Below, one piece after another: positions 1 through 5,958 of a stretch of 6,343 bases of DNA. The translations under genes were made by a program, and so were the position numbers. The notes below the pieces were generated by a model that had not been told where the DNA came from, did not search any database, and was given only the letters and a program-made list of their open reading frames with translations. Positions within the stretch are counted from its first letter, which is position 1. Each line of letters opens with the position of its first letter. The DNA comes from Pseudomonadales bacterium. Its GTDB lineage: Bacteria; Pseudomonadota; Gammaproteobacteria; Pseudomonadales; UBA3067. The stretch lies in assembly GCA_016763235.1 (NCBI GenBank), contig JAESUE010000073.1, positions 1 to 6,343 on the forward strand, in the 5' to 3' direction.

Positions 1-1722
1 GGTTACATCACCTACATGCGAACTGATTCTACCAATTTAAGTGCCGATGCAGTGCAATCTTGCCGTGACTACGTTAACGAAAACTTTGGGGCGAAGTACC
101 TCCCTGAAACGCCCAACCTCTATGGCAACAAAGCTAACGCACAAGAAGCCCACGAGGCTATTCGTCCCTCTGATGTAAGTGTTTCTGCAAGCCAATTGAA
201 GAAAATGGAACGTGATGCCGAGCGTCTCTATGAGTTAATCTGGCGGCAATTTTTGGCCTGCCAAATGATGCCAGCCAAATACCTTAGCACCAGTATTGTT
301 ATCGCCGCTGAGGGCGCAGAACTAAAAGCCAAAGGCCGTGTGTTGCAGTTTGACGGTTATACTCGTGTACAGACCCAAATTCAGAAAAAAGGCAAAGAGG
401 ACGCAGTTTTACCGGATGTAAAAGAGGGCGAGGTGCTTAACCTGAAAACCCTGCACCCGAGTCAGCATTTTACCAAACCGACTGCACGTTATACTGAAGC
501 CAGTTTGGTGAAAGAGCTGGAAAAAAGAGGGATCGGCCGACCTTCTACTTATGCATCAATTATCTCTACCATTCAGGATCGCGGGTACGTTCGCCTTGAG
601 AATAAGCGATTCTATGCAGAGAAGATGGGCGAAGTCGTTACCGAGCGCTTGTGTGAAAATTTTGACAACCTTTTAGATTACAGCTTTACCGCAAATATGG
701 AGCAAACTCTCGATAAGGTCGGGGATGCAGCGCTTAATTGGAAGACGGTGTTAGACGATTTTTATAAAGGGTTTTCAGCGCAGCTTGAACAAGCATCGCT
801 GAAAGACGGTGGAATGCGTGAAAACCACGCAACGGATACCGATATCCTTTGCCCTAAGTGCGGCCGAACAATGCAGATTCGAACCGCTAGTACCGGTGTT
901 TTTCTGGGCTGCTCTGGATACGCTTTACCCCCGAAGGAGCGGTGTAAAACCACCAACAATTTGGTTTCTGGGGAAGAGGCCGTAGAAGCCGATATCGATC
1001 AGGAGGAGATGGAAGTCATACAGCTGCGCGCCAAACGCCGCTGTCCTATCTGCGAAACGGCTATGGATAGCTATTTGGTGGATGAGGACAGAAAACTTCA
1101 TGTCTGCGGTAATAACCCAGATTGTCTGGGTTATGAGGTTGAGGCCGGGAAATTTAAAATAAAAGGTTATGATGGTCCTGTAATCGAATGTGATCGCTGT
1201 AACGCTGATATGCAACTCAAAAGTGGTCGTTTTGGAAAGTACTTCGGCTGCACCAATGAAGAGTGCAAAAACACCCGCAAATTATTGCGTAGTGGTGAAG
1301 CTGCTCCTCCAAAAGTCGACCCCATTGATATGCCTCACTTGGAATGCGAGAAAAACCCAGATCACTTCGTGCTGCGTGATGGTGCTGCCGGTATATTTCT
1401 TGCCGCAAGTCAATTTCCTAAATATCGCGAGACCCGTGCGCCGCTGGTTGATGAGCTAGTAGTGGTAAAGGATAAGCTCGACCCTAAGTACCGTTATCTC
1501 GCTGATGCGCCTACGCAAGACCCTGACGGCAATAAAGCGGTGGTTCGTTACAGTCGAAAGACTAAAGAACAATATGTCATGACAGAGATTGAAAAGAAAG
1601 CGACAGGTTGGAAGGCAAACTACGTCGCTGGAAAATGGCTGGTTGCAGAGGCGAAGCCTAAAACGGCTAAAAAAGCAGCCAAAAAAACCACAAAAAAAAC
1701 AACGGCCAAGAAGGCGAGCTAG
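1..1722 (+). CDS. topA: DNA topoisomerase I (type IA), 5'-truncated by window edge
   Basis: Relaxes negatively supercoiled DNA by nicking one strand through a 5'-phosphotyrosine and passing the other strand. The frame is open from base 1 (GYITYMRTDST...), so the ATG at base 16 is internal and the true start lies upstream. By comparison with the 865-residue E. coli enzyme, about 310 N-terminal residues (the Toprim domain) are missing. The catalytic tyrosine is window residue 5 (bases 13-15) in ITYMRTDST. Other family blocks are EAHEAIRPSD, the KRGIGRPSTYASI segment near residues 175-190 and QDRGYVR. Three C-terminal zinc fingers follow: cysteines at about 284/287, at 348/351/369, and at 397/400/417/422. 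Ribbon-type repeats with FVLRDGAAGIFLAAS and ETRAPLV come next. The last ~22 residues are a Lys/Ala/Thr tail absent from E. coli TopA as I remember it. The stop is TAG at 1720-1722. Identification is very secure. Confidence 0.98.
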   Translation, partial: GYITYMRTDSTNLSADAVQSCRDYVNENFGAKYLPETPNLYGNKANAQEAHEAIRPSDVSVSASQLKKMERDAERLYELIWRQFLACQMMPAKYLSTSIVIAAEGAELKAKGRVLQFDGYTRVQTQIQKKGKEDAVLPDVKEGEVLNLKTLHPSQHFTKPTARYTEASLVKELEKRGIGRPSTYASIISTIQDRGYVRLENKRFYAEKMGEVVTERLCENFDNLLDYSFTANMEQTLDKVGDAALNWKTVLDDFYKGFSAQLEQASLKDGGMRENHATDTDILCPKCGRTMQIRTASTGVFLGCSGYALPPKERCKTTNNLVSGEEAVEADIDQEEMEVIQLRAKRRCPICETAMDSYLVDEDRKLHVCGNNPDCLGYEVEAGKFKIKGYDGPVIECDRCNADMQLKSGRFGKYFGCTNEECKNTRKLLRSGEAAPPKVDPIDMPHLECEKNPDHFVLRDGAAGIFLAASQFPKYRETRAPLVDELVVVKDKLDPKYRYLADAPTQDPDGNKAVVRYSRKTKEQYVMTEIEKKATGWKANYVAGKWLVAEAKPKTAKKAAKKTTKKTTAKKAS

Positions 1723-1765
1723 AGGGGTGTAGATCAGAATCACCTGATCATATGCTTCACTACAC

Positions 1766-1786
1766 GGAGTAAAGGGGGGGGCTTTG
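1766..1786 (+). promoter_or_regulatory. Ribosome-binding region with G8 run before a TTG start
   Basis: GGAG (1766-1769) and AAAGGGGGGGG (1771-1781) precede the TTG at 1784-1786. The G run ends two bases before the start codon, so the best Shine-Dalgarno pairing is either GGAG with a long spacer (14 bases) or part of the AAGGGG run with a short one. A change in the number of Gs would alter this spacing without changing the protein frame. The ribosome-binding role is inferred from position. Confidence 0.5.
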
Positions 1787-2326
1787 CAGTCAGTCACTAA
1801 TCAAAAGGTAATGTTCGCCCAGTTACAGCTGGATTCATGTGTTGCTGCTTTTGGGGGGGCGACAAACCCCAGAGACGAGTTGCTTGCGAAGGGTTTTGCG
1901 GATGCCTGTACTTACCAATTGATGGCAGCGTGGCGTTCATTGTTGCAAGAGATAGCGGTGAATTATAAAGTTCAAAACCTCCCATCTTTGTCCTGCTTAG
2001 GGCAAAGAATGGTTGTTGATTGTATCGAAGTCTGCGAGCAGCAGGGTCTTGTTGCCCCAGAGCTAAGCTATGTGCTTAACCTTTCAAAAAACAGGCAATC
2101 TTGTTTGGGTCGTTTATTGGCATTATTTGACATAGCGCTTACTGGCGCTCCCATTCAGGATGTTTTGCTTGAAGGGGCTGTGGCGAAAAAGCCTGAAAGC
2201 ATCATAAATGTTAAGCAGTTAGCCTTATCTGATTCGCTTCAATTACAATGCCAGCAGCTGGAGCTTATACTTGAAGAGCTTATCGTGCTGATTCAGCATT
2301 GTCGTCAAGGTATGCAAGAATACTGA
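1784..2326 (+). CDS. DUF6586-like conserved hypothetical protein downstream of topA
   Basis: A 180-residue, largely helical soluble protein with no signal peptide or membrane segment; its function is unknown to me. The N-terminus (VTNQKVMFAQLQLDS) and the position right after topA resemble the DUF6586 protein that I recall following topA in Pseudomonas (the PA3010 type). This is from memory, not a search. The proposed start is TTG: no ATG, GTG or TTG lies upstream in frame before a TGA at 1745, and starting here keeps the TNQK block, which I believe is conserved. The next in-frame ATG (1811) would remove it. Upstream are GGAG at 1766-1769 and a purine run AAAGGGGGGGG at 1771-1781. A second run, G7 at 1853-1859, encodes Gly-Gly-Ala. 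It lies 61 bases after topA with no terminator seen between, so cotranscription is plausible. The C-terminal ~40 residues are leucine/glutamine/glutamate rich and may form a long helix. Confidence 0.8.
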   Translation: MQSVTNQKVMFAQLQLDSCVAAFGGATNPRDELLAKGFADACTYQLMAAWRSLLQEIAVNYKVQNLPSLSCLGQRMVVDCIEVCEQQGLVAPELSYVLNLSKNRQSCLGRLLALFDIALTGAPIQDVLLEGAVAKKPESIINVKQLALSDSLQLQCQQLELILEELIVLIQHCRQGMQEY

Positions 2327-2626
2327 GTAGATTCTTGTTCTTACACCACCTCGTTTACCCTAGAAAAGCACCTTTTATAAAAATCTTGGCGGGGTCGTTT
2401 CGCTGTTTCGCCAGCCCTCTTGTTTACTTTATATCTAAAAATAGGGGGGCTATCTTTTGCAAAATAAGGTTTAGCTGGGGGGTATTGCTAAGCTTAATTC
2501 CTTAAAAGATTATTACTTCCGACAAAAGATCATGGTAAGGTAGCCCACATTAATGGGTGCGGTGCATTGATGACGTTGCATAAGCATCTGCAGTGTTTAG
2601 TATGGCATCAAGCGTAGGTAGTTTTT
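2327..2626. other. 300-base gene-free interval with G-runs
   Basis: No convincing coding sequence, tRNA or strong terminator is visible between the DUF6586-like gene and the small acidic protein. A 68-codon open frame starting inside the upstream gene (2299-2505) encodes a basic, hydrophobic peptide with no recognisable family or ribosome-binding site, and I take it as chance. Visible structure is limited to two G6 runs (2444-2449, 2477-2482), a 5-bp inverted repeat TGGCG/CGCCA (2387-2391 and 2409-2413) with a 17-base loop and no T-run, and a weak promoter candidate near the right end. Transcription from topA may end here by a route not visible in sequence, such as Rho. A small RNA cannot be excluded. 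Confidence 0.5.
2576..2603 (+). promoter_or_regulatory. Weak sigma70-like promoter candidate
   Basis: TTGCAT (2576-2581) and TAGTAT (2598-2603) are separated by 16 bases and lie 23 bases before the ATG at 2627. They match 3 of 6 and 4 of 6 consensus positions, so this is only a positional candidate for driving the small downstream gene. Confidence 0.25.
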
Positions 2627-2863
2627 ATGTCTGATTCTTTTTTCGAAGTAGTACAGCTTGCAAATGGCGATATCGCCCTGCGACGTGCAGATGAGTCTAG
2701 TGAGCCAATGGTGACTATCCATTTTTCTGAAGATGCTAAAGCTTATCTTGGAAATACCATTGAAGAAGTTGGGCGAGCCATGATCAGCGCAGGCGTTGAC
2801 TCTGCTAGCAAAGTGACAGAACTTGAGGATGATTTCGGTAATCGAACGCGGGTTATCCACTAA
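2627..2863 (+). CDS. Small acidic conserved-looking hypothetical protein (78 aa)
   Basis: I do not recognise a named family. The protein is 78 residues long and acidic, with no signal peptide, cysteine or membrane segment. From sequence pattern it reads as two beta-rich segments (FFEVVQLANGDIALRR, residues 5-20, and PMVTIHF, about 28-34). A helix follows, including EEVGRAMISAGVD (about residues 46-58). It then ends in a charged tail. The ATG has AGG at 2616-2618 as a plausible ribosome-binding site, eight bases upstream. The overlapping antisense frame (2597-2860) has no recognisable features, while the plus frame has the amphipathic, compositionally ordinary look of a real protein. It stands apart from its neighbours, with 300 bases before and 112 after, so it is probably its own transcription unit or leads into gpsA. 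Function unknown. Confidence 0.75.
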   Translation: MSDSFFEVVQLANGDIALRRADESSEPMVTIHFSEDAKAYLGNTIEEVGRAMISAGVDSASKVTELEDDFGNRTRVIH

Positions 2864-2975
2864 TTAACAGTCACTTCGGTTATTCGTTTTTATGGGTGTA
2901 AGTTTTAAAACGAGTAAAATATATTCTTATTGTTACTATAGTTTAACCCCTCCATTTTTAATCTAAGGTTTTTCA
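2864..2975 (+). promoter_or_regulatory. AT-rich gpsA upstream region, probable promoter
   Basis: The segment 2901-2942 is strongly AT-rich and contains several -10-like hexamers: TAAAAT at 2915-2920, TATATT at 2920-2925 and TATAGT at 2937-2942. None has a good -35 partner at 16-18 bases, so I do not pick one. No terminator hairpin is visible after the upstream gene. AAGG at 2965-2968 serves as the gpsA ribosome-binding site. Confidence 0.3.
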
Positions 2976-4001
2976 GTGAGTTACAAAGGAGATGTGCGCT
3001 CAGTTGCTGTTCTTGGTGGTGGGAGTTTTGGCACCGCAATCGCTAATATCATTGCAGATAATGGTCACCAGGTTGGTGTATGGTTGCGAGATAAAACCCT
3101 TGTAGATCAGTTTCAGCGCAGTGGCGAGAATGTCAAATACCTTCCCGGTTATCCGCTAAACCCTAAAGTTCAGTTTACCAATGATCTAAAAAGCCTTTGT
3201 ACTCATGCTGAAATTATATTTTTAGCTATTCCTAGTAAATCCTTTCGCAGCGTTTTGCAGCAAATAAAGCCGTATGTTTCCCCCGACCAAATGATGATTA
3301 GTACCGCAAAGGGAATAGAGGCAGATAGTTTTATGCTAATGAGTCAGGTTATTGAGCAAGAGCTGGGTACGACGAAAGTCGGTGTATTAAGCGGCCCAAA
3401 CCTAGCGGTTGAAATTGCACAGCGCAAGCTCACGGGAACGGTCATTGCCAGTAATGATAAAGAACTGAATAAAACCATTCAAACCCTACTTTCCCAACCC
3501 TATTTTCGAGTTTACGCTAATGATGATGTATTTGGTGTTGAGCTCGGCGGCGCGCTGAAAAACATATATGCCATCGCTGCGGGAATGGCGGATGCGTTGG
3601 GCATGGGAGAAAACACCAAAGGCATGTTGATAACCCGAAGCTTGGCTGAAATGAGCCGTATGGCAGCAAAGCTTGGCGGCAATCCCTCAACCTTTTTAGG
3701 CTTGTCAGGTGTGGGAGATTTAATGGTAACCTGCTCATCGCCACTTAGCCGTAATTATCAACTTGGGTACCTTCTTGGAGAAGGGTTAACCTTGGATGAG
3801 GCGAATACCAAGCTGAATCAAACCGTAGAAGGTGTTAACACGGTACGACTGGTTCGAAATAAGGCGCAAGAGCTGGGTCTTTATATGCCGCTAGTTTCTG
3901 GCATGTACGCCATCCTTTTTGACGGTCAGGATTTAAAAACAGTTATTTCCGATTTGATGATGGGCGAGCACGCTGATGATGTAGAGTTCTCTCTGCGTTA
4001 G
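2976..4001 (+). CDS. gpsA: NAD(P)-dependent glycerol-3-phosphate dehydrogenase
   Basis: Cytosolic enzyme that interconverts dihydroxyacetone phosphate and sn-glycerol-3-phosphate, the precursor of phospholipid head groups and backbones. At 341 residues it has the usual family length. The N-terminal Rossmann fold carries the dinucleotide-binding glycine motif VLGGGSFGTA (residues 12-21). Further blocks are FLAIPSKSFR (82-91), STAKGIE (109-115), LSGPNLAVEI (138-147) and the C-terminal substrate domain with ELGGALKNIYAIAAG. Lys195 in that block matches the catalytic lysine. GLSGVGDLMVTC (242-253) and the SRN motif ending at 260 are typical. The start is GTG at 2976, with AAGG seven bases upstream; it leaves a normal eight-residue lead before the first beta strand. 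The gene is followed by a tautomerase-family gene 39 bases downstream and by sixA, all on the same strand. Nothing appears broken. Confidence 0.97.
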   Translation: MSYKGDVRSVAVLGGGSFGTAIANIIADNGHQVGVWLRDKTLVDQFQRSGENVKYLPGYPLNPKVQFTNDLKSLCTHAEIIFLAIPSKSFRSVLQQIKPYVSPDQMMISTAKGIEADSFMLMSQVIEQELGTTKVGVLSGPNLAVEIAQRKLTGTVIASNDKELNKTIQTLLSQPYFRVYANDDVFGVELGGALKNIYAIAAGMADALGMGENTKGMLITRSLAEMSRMAAKLGGNPSTFLGLSGVGDLMVTCSSPLSRNYQLGYLLGEGLTLDEANTKLNQTVEGVNTVRLVRNKAQELGLYMPLVSGMYAILFDGQDLKTVISDLMMGEHADDVEFSLR

Positions 4002-4040
4002 CTTATGGCCTTATTGATTTTTACCGTTGTAGTGTGACAT

Positions 4041-4436
4041 ATGCCAAGTGTACTCATTGAAACCCGACAAGAATATTCTGCGGAAGTAGAGCAAAGTATT
4101 ATGGAGGCTGTGCACTCCGCGCTCCGCCAATGCTTTAAGATTCTTCCTGGTGATAGGAATGTTCGTTTTATTTCTCATGCACCTCATAGATTTTCCTGTC
4201 CGCCCGATAGGGAGCGGCCTGAATGTTATACGCATATCAGTATCGACTGTTTTGCTGGTCGATCCATTGATGCAAAACGAAAACTGTATAAAACCATCGT
4301 GAAGAATTTGGAAGCCTTTGGTATTCCGAATAATCACGTAAAAATCCTGCTGAGAGAAGTTCCTGCACAAAACTGGGGAATAAGGGGTGGTCACGCTGCG
4401 TGTGATGTGGATTTAGGTTTTAAAGTGGATGTTTAG
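4041..4436 (+). CDS. Tautomerase-family protein (4-OT/MSAD-like, Tautomerase_2 type)
   Basis: A 131-residue member of the tautomerase superfamily, whose members use an N-terminal proline, exposed after Met removal, as a general base or acid. The sequence starts Met-Pro-Ser, so the catalytic proline is present and fixes the ATG at 4041 as the start. Other family-like segments are the helix after residue 13, the THISIDCFAGRSIDAKRKLYKTI block (from about residue 68), NNHVKILL, and the C-terminal VPAQNWGIRGGHAACDVDLGF. The last includes the N-W-x-x-x-G-G signature I associate with Tautomerase_2 proteins. The substrate cannot be told from sequence; relatives include malonate semialdehyde decarboxylase and isomer-specific dehalogenases, but many are uncharacterised. 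The ribosome-binding site is weak. The gene lies between gpsA and sixA, close enough to share their transcript. Confidence 0.88.
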   Translation: MPSVLIETRQEYSAEVEQSIMEAVHSALRQCFKILPGDRNVRFISHAPHRFSCPPDRERPECYTHISIDCFAGRSIDAKRKLYKTIVKNLEAFGIPNNHVKILLREVPAQNWGIRGGHAACDVDLGFKVDV

Positions 4437-4471
4437 TTTGGGTGCTTTTCAGATAGGATCTTGTTCGTAAA

Positions 4472-4477
4472 AAGGGG
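4472..4477 (+). promoter_or_regulatory. Strong ribosome-binding site of sixA
   Basis: AAGGGG lies seven bases before the ATG at 4485, a near-ideal Shine-Dalgarno site that settles the sixA start. Confidence 0.7.
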
Positions 4478-4484
4478 TGTTTAA

Positions 4485-4952
4485 ATGAATCTCTACATCA
4501 TGCGCCATGGAATGGCTGAGCCCTATCACGCCAAGCCAGATGCTGAACGATTGCTGGTGCCAGAAGGCGAGACGCAAGCTCTTAGTGTTGCTACTCAGTG
4601 GAAGCAAAGCTCTCCATCTCTGGATTACATCATAGCGAGCCCTTATAAACGCGCCCAGAAAACCGCTCAGATTGTCATGGAAACATTGGTTTTTTCTGGC
4701 GAGTTACTCACCAATCCACTGGTTACTCCAGATGGTAAAGTGCTAGAGGTGGCGAAGAGTCTTGATCAGTTTTCTCCAGCAGATATTTTGCTTGTAAGCC
4801 ACATGCCACTAGTGAGTGATTTATTGGCTTATCTCACCTCAGGAGATGGCCGGTCTTACGGTGGATTGATGACGGCGCAACTTGTTCACCTTCGTGGTGA
4901 GCACATTGCACAAGGCTGTATGGATGTTGAGCAGATTCTCTATCCTGAATAA
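4485..4952 (+). CDS. sixA: Phosphohistidine phosphatase SixA
   Basis: A small histidine phosphatase (2H-phosphatase superfamily) that removes phosphate from protein histidines. In E. coli it acts on the phosphotransferase protein NPr and was earlier reported on the ArcB HPt domain; the partner here is unknown. At 155 residues the length is typical. The catalytic motif MRHG holds His8, the phospho-acceptor, flanked by Arg7. SPYKRAQKTA (52-61) carries the second phosphate-binding arginine, Arg56. The second catalytic histidine, His106, is in LLVSHMPLVSDLL. The short form without the large lid domain distinguishes SixA from phosphoglycerate mutases. It follows the tautomerase gene by 48 bases and may be cotranscribed with gpsA. 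I see no missing key residue. Confidence 0.93.
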   Translation: MNLYIMRHGMAEPYHAKPDAERLLVPEGETQALSVATQWKQSSPSLDYIIASPYKRAQKTAQIVMETLVFSGELLTNPLVTPDGKVLEVAKSLDQFSPADILLVSHMPLVSDLLAYLTSGDGRSYGGLMTAQLVHLRGEHIAQGCMDVEQILYPE

Positions 4953-5002
4953 GGCAATGCTTGTTTAGCTTCGCATTTAACTGCTAGAGTCTGTCACCAA
5001 AT

Positions 5003-5008
5003 TATAAT
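5003..5008 (+). promoter_or_regulatory. Perfect TATAAT, candidate -10 box for the thioesterase gene
   Basis: TATAAT matches the sigma70 -10 consensus exactly. No good -35 hexamer lies 16-18 bases upstream (the region around 4979-4987 reads AACTGCTAG). If it is used, transcription would begin at about 5014-5016, almost on the ATG at 5017, giving a nearly leaderless message. A perfect hexamer is expected by chance a few times in a window this size, so the call rests on its intergenic position. Confidence 0.35.
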
Positions 5009-5072
5009 GAAAATTTATGGGTGACTTAAGAAGTGGAATCAACGCTACGCAGAGGATAACTGGGCAAGTGAA

Positions 5073-5882
5073 TTGGGCATCGAGATCGTTCACTCAAGCC
5101 CTGAGAGTAACGAGCTATCTCTGCCGTTTATTAGCAGAAACTTACAAGCTGATGGCGGCGTGGTTCACGGTGGTATTATTGGCTCACTGTTACATGATTG
5201 TGGCCTTGCTCTTGCCGCAGAAGCCGTAGGTGCTCCTGATTTTGAAACACTTCGTTGTCTGGACTTTCAAGCCAATTATCTTAAAGCCGCAAAGGATTGT
5301 GATTTAACTGCCAGTGCGCAAATCATTCGCCAAAGCCGCAAATTTATTTTCATTCAAGCAGAAGTGCTTGATCCCAAAAATCACATCGTAGCTACCTCCC
5401 GAATGCTTTTTGCTCTTACTGGGGAAGCTGCAGCAACAAAAGCGATTCAACCCTATCTCACTGCTGAAAAAATTGGTGTTGGCATCCCTAACAGTCACCC
5501 CATGGTCGATATGATGAATACCAGTATGGTAGAGCGTCGCCCGGGCTTTTCTATTGACGGGGCAGAAGGCGGAATATGCCGAATACTTGTTGATGATTTA
5601 GCTGTAAATCAAAATTACAAAGGTGAAATTTCCAACGGTGCACAAATTTTCGCCGCAGATAGCGCGGCCGTATTCAGCTGCTTTGCTTCTGGAGAGCCCA
5701 TGATGCGCGCCGCTACCGTTGATTTGAAACTGACTTTTTGCGCGCCGGTGGTGGGGGAAGGCTTAACGGTTTTAGGTGAAAGCTTAGTGCTCAATGATGG
5801 TCTTGTGCACCATCAGCTGTCTATTTTTGGAAAGTCTTCCAAAGACCTTAAGGCGTTTGGCACCATGACGCTTGCAATTTAG
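5073..5882 (+). CDS. PaaI-type double-hotdog thioesterase; 5' end apparently disrupted
   Basis: Predicted acyl-CoA thioesterase made of two hotdog domains (4HBT/PaaI type); the substrate is not deducible. From the TTG at 5073 it has 269 residues. The first domain carries the family block GGVVHGGIIGSLLHDCG (residues 28-44), with His32-Gly-Gly and a likely catalytic Asp42. The second domain (about 155-269) has the matching position as GEISNGAQIFAADSAA, where HGG has become SNG (187-189) while Asp196 is kept, so only the first site looks fully equipped. The start is doubtful: the frame is open upstream to a TGA at 5022, and those 16 codons read LKKWNQRYAEDNWASE, like the usual N-terminal helix of such proteins, yet no ATG, GTG or TTG precedes 5073 in that stretch. 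TTG 5073 is therefore a minimum start. It is followed by a hairpin terminator. Confidence 0.82.
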   Translation: MGIEIVHSSPESNELSLPFISRNLQADGGVVHGGIIGSLLHDCGLALAAEAVGAPDFETLRCLDFQANYLKAAKDCDLTASAQIIRQSRKFIFIQAEVLDPKNHIVATSRMLFALTGEAAATKAIQPYLTAEKIGVGIPNSHPMVDMMNTSMVERRPGFSIDGAEGGICRILVDDLAVNQNYKGEISNGAQIFAADSAAVFSCFASGEPMMRAATVDLKLTFCAPVVGEGLTVLGESLVLNDGLVHHQLSIFGKSSKDLKAFGTMTLAI

Positions 5883-5902
5883 ATACTTTCAGGAAGTGCG
5901 GT

Positions 5903-5921
5903 AAGCCCCGTGTTGGGGCTT
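5903..5921 (+). terminator. Rho-independent-like terminator after the thioesterase gene
   Basis: AAGCCCC (5903-5909) pairs with GGGGCTT (5915-5921), a 7-bp GC-rich stem with a GTGTT loop, 20 bases after the stop codon. The downstream T-run is short and broken (TTTATAATT). It faces a convergent gene, and the symmetric stem may also slow transcription arriving from the other strand, although that side has almost no T-run. Confidence 0.7.
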
Positions 5922-5958
5922 TATAATTCCCTGTGATAGCACATTGTTTGGGTGAATA

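Noticed and set aside
16..18. ATG as the start of topA
   Set aside because: The frame is open to base 1 and the codon immediately before it is the catalytic tyrosine; this ATG is the internal Met of the ITYMRTDS motif.
925..1215. 96-codon minus-strand frame antisense to topA
   Set aside because: It lies entirely inside a certain gene, and its translation has no recognisable domain.
1732..1749. Inverted repeat GATCAG/CTGATC after topA as a terminator
   Set aside because: The stem is only 6 bp, not GC-rich, and lacks a following T-run.
1456..1797. 113-codon minus-strand frame across the topA 3' end
   Set aside because: The Phe/Cys-rich stretch is simply the reverse complement of the lysine-rich poly-A tail codons.
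2387..2413. Inverted repeat TGGCG/CGCCA as a terminator or structured RNA
   Set aside because: A 5-bp stem with a 17-base loop and no T-run is within chance expectation.
2299..2505. 68-codon plus-strand frame overlapping the end of the DUF6586-like gene
   Set aside because: No ribosome-binding site, low-complexity basic and hydrophobic translation, and no family resemblance.
2597..2860. 87-codon minus-strand frame opposite the 78-residue gene
   Set aside because: The plus-strand frame has a ribosome-binding site and better protein-like composition; this one appears to be its shadow.
4011..4394. 127-codon minus-strand frame opposite the tautomerase gene
   Set aside because: The plus-strand frame has clear tautomerase motifs including the N-terminal proline.
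5017..5229. 70-codon plus-strand frame from ATG 5017
   Set aside because: After the first few codons its translation has no resemblance to a family, and it overlaps the well-supported thioesterase frame. Only its start codon is of interest.
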